From Epiperipatus broadwayi (taxonomy: Eukaryota; Onychophora; Udeonychophora; Euonychophora; Peripatidae): a stretch of DNA of 64,000 bases. Positions 1 to 10,690 of this stretch are shown here, one piece after another; position 1 is the first letter of the stretch; each line of letters begins with the position of its first letter. The notes beneath the pieces were generated by a model, which saw only the letters and a program-made list of their open reading frames with translations, did no database searches and had not been told where the DNA came from. Where the stretch lies: NCBI GenBank assembly GCA_028023455.1, contig JAQFVV010000021.1, positions 1,654,001 through 1,718,000 on the forward strand, in the 5' to 3' direction. The position numbers were made by a program, and so were the translations under genes.

Positions 1-1210
1 AAATTTACAAATGGGAAAACAACTGCTGTATTTCATCCACATGCTTGAAAGGAAGAGAAGAAAAATTAATATAATGATTTCCAAATTATCCACTAAAGCA
101 AATAACCTCAATAGTCATCATCATCAAATAGTTATACACCTCAAGAAAGAGATTGTTCCCACATAAAACGGAAATAATAGCTGCAGAAATATAGACATTA
201 TACAAGACAAGTTTGAACCCTTGGAAATTCGACACAAACAAAAGATCGGTAATATGACTTTTTATATCTATTTTCTTTATGATATCAGTCTTAAGAAACA
301 TTTTAGCGATAAAGTGGTATATTTTATTTAAAGAACCTTTAAAGACTATTCAGATCAATTAAAACAAGAATGTCTTACTAAAAATAACTTTGAGCTTCAT
401 AAATGACCTTGAATGTATGAAAATTATTTGTTTATTAATTTTACAATATTAATGTGTAAAACAATTTTTTTTTTATGGTGTTATGATTTTAGTTTTAACT
501 GATATATTATAATTATTTTGGTTTTTAATAATATTTTGTTATTATGGGATAAAACATGCACATACATAATAATATTTTTATATGTGTATAATTGAGAGTG
601 AATGTGAAATAATGAGTAGTATTAGAATATTAGATTATTTTGTTTCAAGTTAAGTATAGATTTCAGCGCTTGGAAGGGAGGGGGAGAAAATAATTTAAAA
701 CTCTTTTCTAAAACTTGCTCTTTCAATTTTACTAACATTTTTTTTTACATTCTATTTACATGTTGGATTTTTAAAGTATGTGTGCTAATGAGCAGATAAT
801 ATTTTTTTTTTAAATACTTTTCTCATGGAGTGAAAATCATGGTTAATGTGACGTCCAACTTAATACAAAATACATTTGAAGGGAAAGGGGCAAGAACTTA
901 AAATTAATCTGAGGATTGTTATATAATCAATTATTATTATTATTCATGTCAATTTTCATATTATCTAGAAATTTTTATGTATATGTTAGAAATGTAGTAA
1001 TAAATATCAGTTTGTTTTATTAAACGAGGTGTATATATTTCATTAAGTGTAGTCTTTGTTAAATGTGATTATTCATCATCATCAATGGTTGAATATTAGT
1101 TATTTAAGATATAAGTAAATATGCTAAAATTAAGCAATAATTATGAATTTCTTTATAAAAATTAGTTTTATGTTTAGGCTTAGTCCTAGAGCTGTAGGTG
1201 AAACCCTTGT
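1..1210. other. AT-rich sequence without recognisable gene
   Basis: Non-repetitive AT-rich DNA. The 71-codon frame on the minus strand near 86-301 has no recognisable motif and is what chance gives in this composition. Nothing else stands out. Confidence 0.5.
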
Positions 1211-1249
1211 CATTATTGTTATTATTATCATCATCATCATCGTCATCAA
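1211..1249. repeat. Compound ATT/ATC microsatellite
   Basis: A short run of ATT units passes into ATC units and then a degenerate CGTCATCAACG end. Trinucleotide tails of this kind mark the 3' ends of several LINE fragments elsewhere in the window, so it may be an orphan tail. No coding remnant could be read beside it. Confidence 0.6.
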
Positions 1250-1581
1250 CGTTTTAATTAATGAGCTGTTTAACTGTTTAAAGGCCATAAATAAATATTG
1301 ATTTTATAATATTTAGTGATTTCTTAGTATTATTATAACCACATCCCATCATCTATTTCATGCAAGGATGAGTGAATTGCCATCCTAAATTAGTTATATA
1401 TAATCTGAGCTAGTAAACTTACAAAACTATTGAAACACATTTGTTATGCTAAGATCTGAGAAATGATTTATGTCTAATATACTCCACTTTGGTTTAAAGA
1501 TGTTTTACTTTTACCTAAATATTAGTGCTTATAGTGATATGGCTCAAAAAGCAAAATCTTCCATTTTATTATAAATAAAGT

Positions 1582-1685
1582 ACCAAGAAGGGATTCAAAC
1601 CCGGTACATGTGAAAGGTTATCAGATATAACCGTGTCTAGATTCAGATAATCTAGTGGCGCCCTGCTAGACCATATTCACTTAGT
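1582..1685 (-). mobile_element. tRNA-like SINE head, class II type
   Basis: Read on the minus strand the segment folds as a tRNA with a long variable arm. The acceptor pairing is six base pairs (ACTAAG with CTTGGT, one G-T wobble). An anticodon-like hairpin has a CTAGAT/ATCTAG stem. The variable-arm hairpin is GGTTAT/ATAACC. A B-box-like GGGTTTGAATCCC forms the T arm. The anticodon loop lacks the usual U33 and there are extra bases, so a working tRNA is unlikely. A SINE head or tRNA pseudogene of Leu/Ser type is the better reading. Confidence 0.55.
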
Positions 1686-1962
1686 ATTTGTTTAAACATG
1701 CACTTAACATCAAACCAAGAAATGAAAGTGGGTAAGATTACTGTCTGTATACCTGAGCTATATTTTATTGAATTACTAGTGTACTCACCTCACGTGATTT
1801 CATATACCTGAGTTATAATACATAGTTATAATACTTGTTATTAATAATTTGCTTATAATTATTGAGATAGTGTTTACTTGAGAAATCCAAGTTATTTTAA
1901 AAATTACGATCATTATATATTTGGACTCCTTTAAATATTTCTTTGAGTAACTTTATTAGGTT

Positions 1963-2067
<105 letters not shown>

Positions 2068-2267
2068 TACATTTAATTGAATTTATCTGTTAATAGATGA
2101 AACCATAATTGTGAAAGAATTTTAATAAAATTTTGGTCTTTTTTTGGATAGCATTGTAATATTATATAAATTTCTATTATATATATATATATATATATTA
2201 AGCAGTGGAAATATTCTAAATTAGATATTTTTATTGTTTGAATTATGGTTGGCAATGTTTAAACTAA

Positions 2268-2712
2268 TTCTCAGGTATGTCAATTATTGATATTCAATTT
2301 AAAATATTATTAAAATGAATTATGCAATTGATTTAATACATATTCTTTCTTAACTAGGTGTTTTGGACATCTCTCCATATAAGAGATGGTAATGAGAGAA
2401 ACTGGACTGTTCTTCTTTTATATAAAAATCACTGTCTTATATAATGACTAGAGGATATTTCAATTATCTATTGTAATAGTTTGGAATTTTCACAGATGTG
2501 CCAATTAATAATATCAATTAATTAAAAATATTATTAAAATAAATTATGTGATTGATATAATATTTATTCTTTCTTACCTAAACATTTCAGACATTCTATG
2601 TAAAAAAATGAGGTAATGGGAGAAGATAGACTGCTATTTTCTCCTTAAAAATATTGTCTTATGTTATAACTAAAGGACGTTTCAATTATTTATTGTAACA
2701 ATTGTTTGAATT
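2268..2712 (+). repeat. Tandem duplication, two ~225 bp copies
   Basis: Two diverged direct copies, about 2268-2490 and 2493-2712. Both contain in order a TCAATT/AATATTATTAAAAT block, a TTCTTTCTTA block, a GACAT..TCT block, a gap, then GTCTTAT...TTTCAATTAT..ATTGTAA. Divergence and small indels show the duplication is not recent. Confidence 0.75.
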
Positions 2713-2999
2713 TGAATTTTAAAATTCGATACATGTGTGTGTATTTTAGATATATTCAAAACATTTATTCGATCATATATTGATGAAACAAGAATAAAAA
2801 CATTTGAAAAAGACACACGATCTTCAAAAACATATTAGTACATTGAAGCACCACTTTTCAAATGGTCCAGATCTTTATCATTTTTTCAGTATTCATCAAT
2901 ACCAAATTATTACTAAGAGTTTTTGAAAAAAAAAATTACTAAGTGTTAAACGTTTTGCACTCGCAATTTTGACATCATCCAATTCAGATCAATATATTA

Positions 3000-3506
3000 G
3001 TGCCACCCTGTGCCAAACAGAGTAATCAATGGATGCCAGAAAGCTTGTGCATAAAATCCCTATCTAGTGCCTACTCATCCAATATCCCCAGACTAGTTTC
3101 TGGCTTGTGGCCATCATAGTGAGGAGCCTTGGATCTGAGAGCACTGCACCTAGATCTTAGGATCTAATACAACCCTCCAGCAGCCACCTTTTAACTCTAC
3201 TTTACTACAAAACTATGAGAATGAAATTGAAAACCTTGTTAATATCTTCAATCTAAGCTCAATAGCTTATATAGTCATATGGGTCTGAACTCAATTCAGC
3301 ACCCATACATTTTGGTGTCTTTTGCTCTTAAACAACCATAGCCACCACTATCCTATTAGGCAGGATTGGTGTTAAACCACTAAACATCACATGATCATCA
3401 TCTCTGTTTGGCACAGGGTGGCACTACTGTATGGAGAGTTTTGCCTTTGTTTACAACAATTATGTGCTAGTATAGAGATGGTGATCATGTGATGTTTAGT
3501 GGTTTA
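3000..3506 (+). mobile_element. Family-B retroposon, inverted dimer, with 12-bp TSD
   Basis: The element is flanked by a perfect 12-base direct repeat ATCAATATATTA at 2988-2999 and 3507-3518. It begins inside the GTGCCACCCTG motif, so it lacks the outermost AAACTCTCCATACAGTA, and it ends with the family's constant terminus GATGTTTAGTGGTTTA. Part of the left end recurs inverted near 3403-3435 (CTCTGTTTGGCACAGGGTGG). A truncated start, a constant end and a 12-bp duplication fit LINE-type retroposition. The family is not one I can name. Confidence 0.75.
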
Positions 3507-3519
3507 ATCAATATATTAA

Positions 3520-4375
3520 TGATCATTAGTAATCATTTATTAGATTAGAGATTATCATATCATTCTTATGCCAAATATAAACTCCAAACCTAGTTAAGGA
3601 TTTATTTATTTTTTTAATTAAGCATAAACACGTGAATTAATTCACTATACATTTTTATCCTTCATCTATATCTGTTTTTAATAGACGAATAACTTTTTTT
3701 TCCCAATGTATTTATATTGTCAAAATCTCTACTCTTTTTTTATTATCTAAAAAACCAGTCAACAAAAATATCAAACTTTTTATATTATATGAATGTATCC
3801 CTTAGATGCAGTTTCCATAGTAGTTAATCAGAAATAAATGAGTATGGTCATCCTACTTTAAACAAATAAAGAAAGACAGAATTAAAAGTTAACACGAGTT
3901 TTGTGTTGACTATACAATCCAATCTATAAAACACTAGTATATCCACATTTTGAATTCTTTACTCTGTTTAGTTGATATTTTTTAATGTAGCCTGTTATCT
4001 TTTTATGCAATATATCTTTTCATATAATAGTTTTCTATTGAATTCAATCCTCATCCATGTTCTGTTAACAAAACACTTCATATTGAATCTCTTTCTACTG
4101 TTTTTGTAATATTTAAACGTAAACAGTATCTACTTCTTCCATAAAATTTTGTTCTCTTCAAGTATTTTAGAAGTTATCATTCAAGCCCCTTCATATACCT
4201 AGTCTAATAATCCAGAGGTTTATAATAGCCTCACAACTTTCAAAATGAGAGTATACTAATATTTTTTATACAATAAGTTATGCAAATTATCAGCTGTGTA
4301 TAAAGACAATTTATCTAAAGTAATTATAACTTTAGGCTATTTTTTTAAATGCAGAAGTAGTGCATTGGAACTTGT
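3520..4375. other. AT-rich sequence without recognisable gene
   Basis: No open frame of note, no fold-back and no tandem repeat seen. Homopolymer runs are common. Confidence 0.45.
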
Positions 4376-4772
4376 GTTGAATCTTAATATTCAATTCCAA
4401 TAATCTATCGATAGAATAAACAGATCCATAGAGCAATCACACAGTTAATTCATCCATTTCTGCATTCTGATGTTAATTGTCCAGATCTTCAATTCAGCAT
4501 AATTATTTCCATCTCTATATCATTTAGCTAGATCAAACTTTTTCATTCTTTCTTCTTATTTTCGTTCATCATTCCTTCCAAAACATCCTTCACTAACCTA
4601 TTTTTTCTTTTCAGCATAAACTCAATCCAATTTCCCTTTCTAGTCTAATTAACTTAATCCATTTTTTTTCCATTTGCTCTTTTCAAAACATCCACATTTG
4701 TCATTTTATTCATCTAACTAATTTTCTCCATTTTTCTCCATGATTACATTTTAATGGCCTCCAATTTGTTCC
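4376..4772 (-). pseudogene. LINE ORF2 C-terminal fragment
   Basis: Read on the minus strand across frameshifts and stops, the fragment shows pieces typical of the region after the reverse-transcriptase domain in animal non-LTR retrotransposons: LEAIKM followed by KMEKIS, then TNVDVLKR, then NWIEFMLKRKNRLVKDVLEG. The consensus as I know it has KISWTDK..TNEEVLKRV and NWIGHILRRNCLL.D.IEG. Stops replace tryptophans in at least one place. It is short, antisense and dead. The clade (RTE- or Jockey-like) is not settled by this piece. Confidence 0.6.
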
Positions 4773-4984
4773 TATTTTTTTACTCAATTACTACCAAGCT
4801 ATGACACTGTTTTGGAAAGACTCAACAGAAACATTATACATAAAAAAACCCACCAGTTATCACCATTAAATGTTATTTTAAGAAAGTTAATTCGATTCAT
4901 ATTCTATAGATTATAGTTATTTATGTTAAAAGTTATTAAATTTTTTCTTTCGCTACAGTGTGATAAATTACATGTTTTGAATAT

Positions 4985-5412
4985 AAATATAGGGGATTTG
5001 AACTCAGAATTTCATGCCTTTTTACTATACACACTATTTCATACTACTGATACCCATGAATCACACACATGCAGAAAAGATAAATAATCACCAATGCACA
5101 TATTTTGTGCTAAACCAGACTCATCAGTTGGTCCAGATTACCATCTCCCATATATATATATATATTATATCTCCCATATATATATATAATTAGTGCTCAG
5201 TTTATGGGAGATGGTAATCTGGAGCAACTGATGATTGCTGTTTTAGCATGAAATGTGTATTGGCGATTATTTATTATTTCTGAAAGTGTGTGGTCATGTG
5301 TATCAGTAGTATGAGATAATATGGATAGTGAAGGGGCTTAAAAGTCTGAGTTCAAATCCCCTGTATTTACATTTAGGCTCCAGGTATAAGAGTGCCTGGT
5401 ATTTCAAATCTT
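4985..5412. mobile_element. Family-A hairpin retroposon with 13-bp TSD
   Basis: Flanked by a perfect 13-base direct repeat ATGTTTTGAATAT (4972-4984 and 5413-5425). The two halves are inverted copies. The left outer end reads GGGGATTTGAACTCAG and the right outer end GAGTTCAAATCCCC, so a tRNA B-box-like motif points outward on both sides. Inner landmarks are AATAATCACCAAT, GCTAAACCAG and CAGTTGGTCCAGATTACC, with their complements on the right. The centre is a short TA-rich loop at about 5150-5190. Confidence 0.8.
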
Positions 5413-5425
5413 ATGTTTTGAATAT

Positions 5426-6028
5426 GTAATAAATAATTGAGATAATATATAATTCACTTGTAAAGTTAAAAAAGAAAAAATAAGTTTTAGTCATTCATCT
5501 TTTTTCTTTGACTTTTTCTAATAGTTTTTTTTTTTTTTTACCATTTAATTTTTATAACACAATGTGTTTTTTTTTTTCATAAATAAATTTCAAGCTCATA
5601 ATATATAACATGTATTCGTGTAATTAGAAATGTGTGTATATATAAATATTTACGTGTGGGTGCGTGTATAAATAGTGTTATCAGACATTTTATGTAGGTG
5701 ATTGCTTATTATTAGATATAAGAGTAATGATTAATCTTACCTGTTGTTATGCATGTAATATCAGTAGCTCATTAAAATGATGACATGTTACTCATTAAAT
5801 GATGACATATTACTCAGATGATTTCTTGTAAGATTCAGATGAAATGTTAGTGTTATCACAGTAATAAACCACCATGTACATAGAAAATCTATCAATCCCT
5901 TTCTTTGCTTAGTAAATACCTTTATTTTAATTCACAGCACATGTATAAATTAGAACATTCTAGACTTTAAATAAATCCTTCTTCCCGGGGAAAGAGCCTC
6001 TCCACCAATCCCCATAGAGAATTAGATT
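5426..6028. other. AT-rich sequence without recognisable gene
   Basis: T-rich and A-rich runs. A small direct repeat (GATGACATGTTACTCA / GATGACATATTACTCA) lies near 5777-5816. No coding or structured element seen. Confidence 0.4.
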
Positions 6029-6029
6029 G

Positions 6030-6142
6030 TCCATTGTCAAATGGTTAACATTTGATTGGTTTTTCATCCACATTTTAGCCTTTAGCTAAAAATAGCTTGA
6101 TACCCATTTACCAACCAATGCTAAATAGTTAGTTAGATTTAC
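6030..6142 (-). repeat. Interspersed repeat, family I copy
   Basis: The minus strand (CTAACTAACTATTTAGC.., TAAATGGGTATC, AGCTAAAGGCTAAAATGTGG) matches a plus-strand segment at 20200-20290. Two diverged copies in opposite orientation. Its relation to the tRNA-like families is unclear. Confidence 0.5.
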
Positions 6143-6281
6143 TATGGGCTAAATATTTAAGAAAAACATATTAAAATTTTTAAAAAGAATGTCATTCAAC
6201 TTAGATTTGAATCTCTTGTCATATTTATGATAAATGAATCTGCTATCTCTACACCATGATATAATCTTTAATATATTACAA

Positions 6282-6405
6282 AGAAATCAAGTCATGTGTC
6301 ACATGACCTAATTTAATAAGCTTGTATTACAAATGTTATATATAGAGCTCACAAATAAGTGCTTAACAAGCTTTGCAGAATATCCCTAACCCCAGACCGA
6401 TTAAT
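6282..6405 (-). mobile_element. Family-H element fragment
   Basis: Shares with the 34-kb family-H hairpin the run AAATCAAGTCAT.., CACATGACCTAATTT, TTACAAATGTTATATATAGAG, CTTAACAAGCTTT and CCAGACCG. Only one arm is present here, ending abruptly after CCCCAGACCG. Confidence 0.65.
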
Positions 6406-6584
6406 AAAATTGTCTTGAAAATAATAAATTATAAAGTGATAATTATAAATAATTATAATTAACCATAAAAGTACTTTTAGTTAATATCTTAAACTTTTTC
6501 AGCTGAAAACCATTTAATTTTTTGAATTCAAATAGTTTTTAGTTGAAGAAGGTTAAAAAATTTAAATGGATATAGACCAAAATA

Positions 6585-7083
6585 TAAAGCATTCAGAATT
6601 TTTTTATGTGCTGATGATAACAAAATATTTAAAATAATAAAGTATCTGTGTGATATGATTACGTTACAAAGTGATCTAAATAGGTTTGGAAAATAAATGT
6701 TCAGAAATGTAGTATTGTATTGTATACCAGAAATTCTATTATTTTTAATACAAATTATTATATAAGTAACAAAAACATTATTAAAAAAAAATCTCATAAG
6801 GATTGTGGAATAAATTTTGTTTGGTGATAGTTCCCATCACACATACTATAAAGAAATATAAAAAAAGAGTTATAAAACTATAGGAAGAATATTAAGAAGT
6901 GATAAAAAATTGTCCATTAAAATCAAAATTATATTATTTGAAGCTCTAGTATTGTCTGTAATACCATTTGGATCAAAAATATAGAATAGAAGCCATGTAA
7001 CAATGATAAATGTGCTAAATGTTAACCAGAAAAAGTATTATCTGTCACTTGTGAATCAAAGACAATTAAAAAATCTAATATTA
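6585..7083 (+). pseudogene. LINE reverse-transcriptase fragment (RT active-site part)
   Basis: The plus strand reads ..FLCADDNKIFKIIK..ITLQSDLNRF.., which matches the RT active-site block (F/Y-x-D-D, here ADDNKIF) and the LQ.DL..w helix of CR1/Jockey-type non-LTR retrotransposons. Further on come SYKTIGRILRSDKKL and LFEALVLSVIPFGS, matching the later LGxIxRxF and LYKALVRP.LEYG blocks of the same family. A stop follows NRFGK and there are several frameshifts, so it is dead. Its reading resumes at 7336 after a family-B insertion. The 5' part (endonuclease and first half of RT) is missing. Confidence 0.7.
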
Positions 7084-7324
7084 ATCCATTAAACCTTAGA
7101 TGATCATCATTTCTTTTGCTTGCTCATAACTATTATTAACTAGGTGCAGTGCTCTCAGATCCAAGGTTCCTCACTGATGAAAGCCACAAGCTAGAAACTA
7201 GTCTGGGGATATTGGATGAGTAGGCACTAGATAGGGATTTTATGCACAAGCCTTATGGCATCCGTTGATTACTCTGGCTTGCACTGAGTGCCACTACTGT
7301 ATGAAGAGTTTTGCCTGTTTTAAG
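7084..7324 (-). mobile_element. Family-B retroposon inserted in a LINE
   Basis: Bounded by ATCTAATATTA (7073-7083) and ATCTAATGTTA (7325-7335), an 11-bp duplication with one mismatch. In minus orientation it starts at the constant terminus, here degenerate (CATTAAACCTTAGATGATCATC). It then shows GGTGCAGTGCTCTCAGATCC, GCCACAAGCTAGAAACTAGTC, GCACTAGATAGGGATTTTATG and ends at ACTGTATGAAGAGTTTTGCC. It carries one arm only, not a hairpin. It splits the coding remnant of the surrounding LINE, giving independent support for its borders. Confidence 0.75.
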
Positions 7325-7335
7325 ATCTAATGTTA

Positions 7336-7735
7336 TTACATAATATTTTACATTAAAACTTATCCATATCAAATTGCATAACTAAAATCAAATTTAAAGA
7401 ATTAATAAGAAACACAGGGTAACGCAAGAAAATAAAAATATCAACTACTAAAACTTTGTATTTAAAACACTCTATTTTGAAAAGAATAAACAAGTTATAC
7501 ATTTCTATTGATAATGAGTTAGATATAGACATTACATCTATAAATAAAAATAAATTTCTAGACATAATGAAATCTATACTATAGGAAATACTAATTGCTT
7601 GTTTTTCATATTATTATTATTATTATATTGTTTGCCACTTTAGTTTTATTGTATATATATTTATTATATTTAGATATTCTGCCTGTAAATGGTTTGTATA
7701 TTTGAAACTGTATGGAGGATGTAAATAAATTAAAT
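7336..7735 (+). pseudogene. LINE ORF2 C-terminus and 3' UTR
   Basis: Continues the LINE interrupted at 7084. In one frame it reads FKELIRNTG(stop)RKKIK.. and then YLKHSILKRINKLYISIDNE.., ending SINKNKFLDIM. This matches the last ORF2 block of CR1/Jockey-like LINEs (..FF.RVVN.WN.LP.. then ..N.FK..LD). A 3' UTR follows, then GTATGGAGGATGTAAATAAATT and a long ATT tail. The same GTATGG..GTAAATAAAT-ATT/ATC arrangement occurs antisense at 39.4 kb, so the two are probably one LINE family. Confidence 0.65.
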
Positions 7736-7736
7736 A

Positions 7737-7769
<33 letters not shown>

Positions 7770-7779
7770 GTTATTATTA

Positions 7780-7832
<53 letters not shown>

Positions 7833-8038
7833 GTTGTTGTTGTTGTTATTATTATTATTATTATTATCATCATCATCATTATTATTATTATTATTATTAT
7901 TATTGTTACTATTATTATTAATACTATTGTTGTTGTTATTGCTACTATTGTTTATTGTTGTTATTGTTATATTATTATTGTTGTTATTGCTATTATTGTT
8001 GTTGTTAATGTTATTATTATTGTTGTTGTAGTTATTGT
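7736..8038 (+). repeat. (ATT)n-rich trinucleotide array as LINE tail
   Basis: About 300 bases of ATT units with GTT, ATC and ACT variants, directly abutting the LINE 3' end. Long frames across it encode only poly-Asn, poly-Tyr or poly-Leu and are artefacts. The position suggests a LINE 3' tail that later expanded and diversified. Confidence 0.85.
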
Positions 8039-8558
8039 TCTTTTGCATAGAACAGCTTTATTATTGTCTTCAAAAACTTTATATGCAAAAGAGAATTAAG
8101 GTCAAATATTTCCAAAATATTTTATAACTATGGTTGTATATTAATAGATTAAGATGTTCAAGTGACATTTGAATAAACAAGCATCCATTGGACTCACTTG
8201 ACTGAATTGTGATTTCTATTATTTACTCAACTAATAACAAATGCTAAAGGATTTTTACATATATATTGAAATGGTAAATCTGATTCAGATTTGCCATTTC
8301 ACAGTCTGACCAACCTAATTATTTATTTTACTAACGTTTGCTTTTTTTTATTATTTTAAAAAAATATTTTTAACATTTTTTTTTAACTATCCTGAATAAA
8401 TCCTAAAATTTATTTTGGATCATATATATATATAATTGTACTAACACTGTTATTCCATTTTTATTTTTAAAAGAAAAAAATTCAAATAATTAACTTTGAA
8501 TTGTTTTTATATATTTTATATATATATGTGTGTTTAAAATATCTAATTTTTTTTTCAG

Positions 8559-8606
8559 TATAAGAATCCAAGATGGCCTTTTCTGAAAGATTTGTACCTC
8601 GATTAG
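8559..8606 (+). CDS. Possible short terminal exon
   Basis: A strong acceptor (ATCTAATTTTTTTTTCAG, ending at 8558) is followed by an open frame of 15 codons and a stop, YKNPRWPFLKDLYLD. An AATAAA lies just after the stop near 8614. The surroundings are not visibly repetitive. AATAAA and T-tracts are common by chance here, no partner exon was identified and the peptide is not recognised, so this is only a candidate. Confidence 0.2.
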   Translation, partial: YKNPRWPFLKDLYLD

Positions 8607-8740
8607 AAGTTTAAAATAAATGTTTAAATTAAAAACACTTAGAAATTACCAAAATCCATTTTACTGTGGAATATCTATTAATTAATTAGTAGAGATTCTA
8701 CATCGTTATCTCTAATTAAAATCTAACATAAAATTATATT

Positions 8741-9304
8741 TAATATAGGGTATATGAGCACAGACTTTCACATGAACCACCACTCGCCACTCTATCTAAT
8801 AATACTGATACACTCAAGCACATATATGTTGAAAAAATAAATAATCACCAATATACATATTTCATGCTAAACCAGCAATCATCAGTTGGTCCAGATTATC
8901 ATCTCCCGCACATATATGCTATAAGTGCTCAGATATATATTAAGATAGACAATCTTCATACTTTAATGGACTGGCTCCAATCTACTACACACTCCAACTC
9001 TTCAACCGTCCATCTAATTGAAAATCTGATGATGGAATGCTCGAAGGCCACCTTAAGGCCGAGATTCTTGTCACACCCATGTTGACCCAAGGTCAATAAG
9101 AACCCCACATGTACAGGACATAATCCATTAAATACATGAAATATGTATATTGGTGATTATTTATCTTTTCAGCATATATGTGCTTGAGTTATCAGTATTA
9201 TTAGATAGAGTGGCGAGTGGTGGTTCATGTGAAAGTCTGTACTCATATACCCTATATTACATATATAGACACATGGTATATATTAAGCCTTTGTTTCGGT
9301 TATT
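8741..9304. mobile_element. Family-A hairpin retroposon with 13-bp TSD
   Basis: Flanked by a perfect 13-base repeat ATAAAATTATATT (8728-8740 and 9305-9317). The left arm starts TAGGGTATATGAGCACAG and the right arm mirrors it (CTGTACTCATATACCCTA), with arms of about 130 bp. The middle carries family-A unique sequence: AATGGACTGGCTCCAATC, GATGATGGAATGCTC, GAGGCCGAGATTCTTGTCAC, CATGTTGACC. The right end runs out through AAGCCTTTGTTTCGG. A family copy with this AT-modified B box (GCTCATATACCC) recurs at 42.8 kb and, in one arm, at 17.2 kb. Confidence 0.8.
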
Positions 9305-9399
9305 ATAAAATTATATTGAAATATATTGATCCTTATCGAGGTACAAACTTTCTAAAATTAGAATAAAAGCATAATTGCTATTGTTTTAAAATTGCAAAT

Positions 9400-9735
9400 A
9401 ACCTGAGGCAGCAGAAATCGAATATGAGGAGGAAGTTATAAATAGTGGTCAAAAGACCAGACAGAAAACAGACAGAAAGAAAGTTGTAGAAGTCTCCACA
9501 CCATGACGATCGAGTAGTAAAAAGGGTAAATCACTGCCCTTTCCTTCCTGAGACCTGAAAATCTTCCGTTATGCTGCTGTCTACCTGCCTTCAAAGAAGC
9601 CATCTGCCACCAATGTTCGCCCGCAGAACTCATCCCAGGGAACTCCAAGGAAAATGCAGAAGAGCTTGAATACTTCCATCAAGAAGTTTGCAACTATTAT
9701 CATAAGAGTATAAATGTAATTTCGTAAAGCTTTTA
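9400..9735. other. GC-richer island, exon-like on both strands
   Basis: This segment has clearly more G+C and several CpGs compared with its surroundings. The plus strand is open to a stop at about 9728 with a peptide ending ..EELEYFHQEVCNYYHKSIN... On the minus strand a 70-codon frame covers 9436-9648, and another frame ends near a donor-like GGCAG|GTAGAC. Because stops are rare in GC-richer sequence, open frames on both strands are weak evidence. It may be an exon, an old transposon piece or a regulatory block. No homology is recognised. Confidence 0.3.
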
Positions 9736-9886
9736 ACTGATTCTTTAACCCTTTTCTTTTAAATTATAATATTTCATTAACTCAAGCTCACCATAATTTC
9801 CAATTTTTAATATATTTAATTATGAATTTATTTATTTGTTTTATAGGAATTTTAGCATGAGATTTCATGCGCTGATTTTTTTTAAT

Positions 9887-10040
9887 TTCGACAACTTCAC
9901 TTGCGGGGGCTCAAAGAGAGTAATTTGCTAAGAGCGCAAATTATGTTTACTAGTGGTCGGGAATGTTAACAAATAACGATTTAATTTTAAAATAAAATAA
10001 TTCTGATCTAATTTTATTTCGCAAGTGAAGTTATGTCGAA
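9887..10040. mobile_element. Small inverted-repeat element, about 155 bp
   Basis: TTCGACAACTTCACTTGCG (9887-9905) is repeated inverted at 10020-10040 as CGCAAGTGAAGTTATGTCGAA, differing by a two-base indel. Between them is a second, shorter palindrome (TAATTTGC..GCAAATTA). The CpG-containing termini and small size suggest a tiny MITE or a structured regulatory element. Confidence 0.45.
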
Positions 10041-10439
10041 TATATATATGTCAAAATAAACATCCCATATTTTGTTAAATAGTTTTATTATAGATTTCCC
10101 TGAATGGGATTCTATTATTTTATATTTCTGCAATTTAAAACAAAAAGTAATTGGCTATATATTTTGACCTAGTAACAGCACCACTGGATAGCATCAGTTG
10201 GTTATCATGCCTTTTTTTTTTTTAGTTAGGAAAGAGGGAAGGGGGGATTTATTTGAGAAATAAATTTCCTTATTTCTATATGTATGTTTTTTTTAGGTTA
10301 AATATTTACATAAAGTAGTTGTTTACGCAGGTTGATCTCTATGCAGTATTAGATCATTTTAAGGCTATTTAATTATAATTCATTCGTATTTAATGATTAT
10401 AATATCTCGGGTTAATAAAGAATGCTTGGAGTATCATGG

Positions 10440-10690
10440 ACAAACCTAAAACAGTCATTGATTTGGTGGTGCGGAGTTAGCTTCCAGTTTCGCATACGTC
10501 TGTTGAATCGGATAGCATGGCTGAGATAAAGTGGGTTAGCCTGCATGATACCTGTAGAGGCAGGCACGTTGACTCTCTATAAATCCTATCTCCATATCGG
10601 TATATGGTCACAAAATGTGGACGTATCGATTTTCCCTTTTTATTCTTCGCTGGAATAGGCATACGAGTGCCGTAATCCGGCTTGTATTTT
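10440..10690 (-). other. CpG-containing island with possible exon on minus strand
   Basis: The G+C and CpG content is unusual for this window. On the minus strand an open frame reads PDYGTRMPIPAKNKKGKS and then IRPHFVTIYRYGDRIYREST, up to CTACAG|GTATCA, a donor-like junction near 10556. The IRPHFVTIYRYGD part loosely recalls doublecortin-domain starts (..RPKLVTI.R.G.. and ..YRNGDR..), but the match is short. A plus-strand frame of similar length also exists, so strand and coding status are unproven. Confidence 0.3.

Noticed and set aside
1582-1685. Functional tRNA-Leu or tRNA-Ser gene
   Set aside because: The cloverleaf is suggestive, but the anticodon loop lacks U33 and spacing is irregular, so it is listed as tRNA-like only.
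2998-3510. CRISPR-like or satellite array made of family-B repeats
   Set aside because: Copies are dispersed, inverted and individually flanked by different target duplications, with no regular spacers.
7623-8048. 141-codon poly-Asn frame and overlapping poly-Tyr and poly-Leu frames
   Set aside because: They simply translate the ATT array in different frames and strands.
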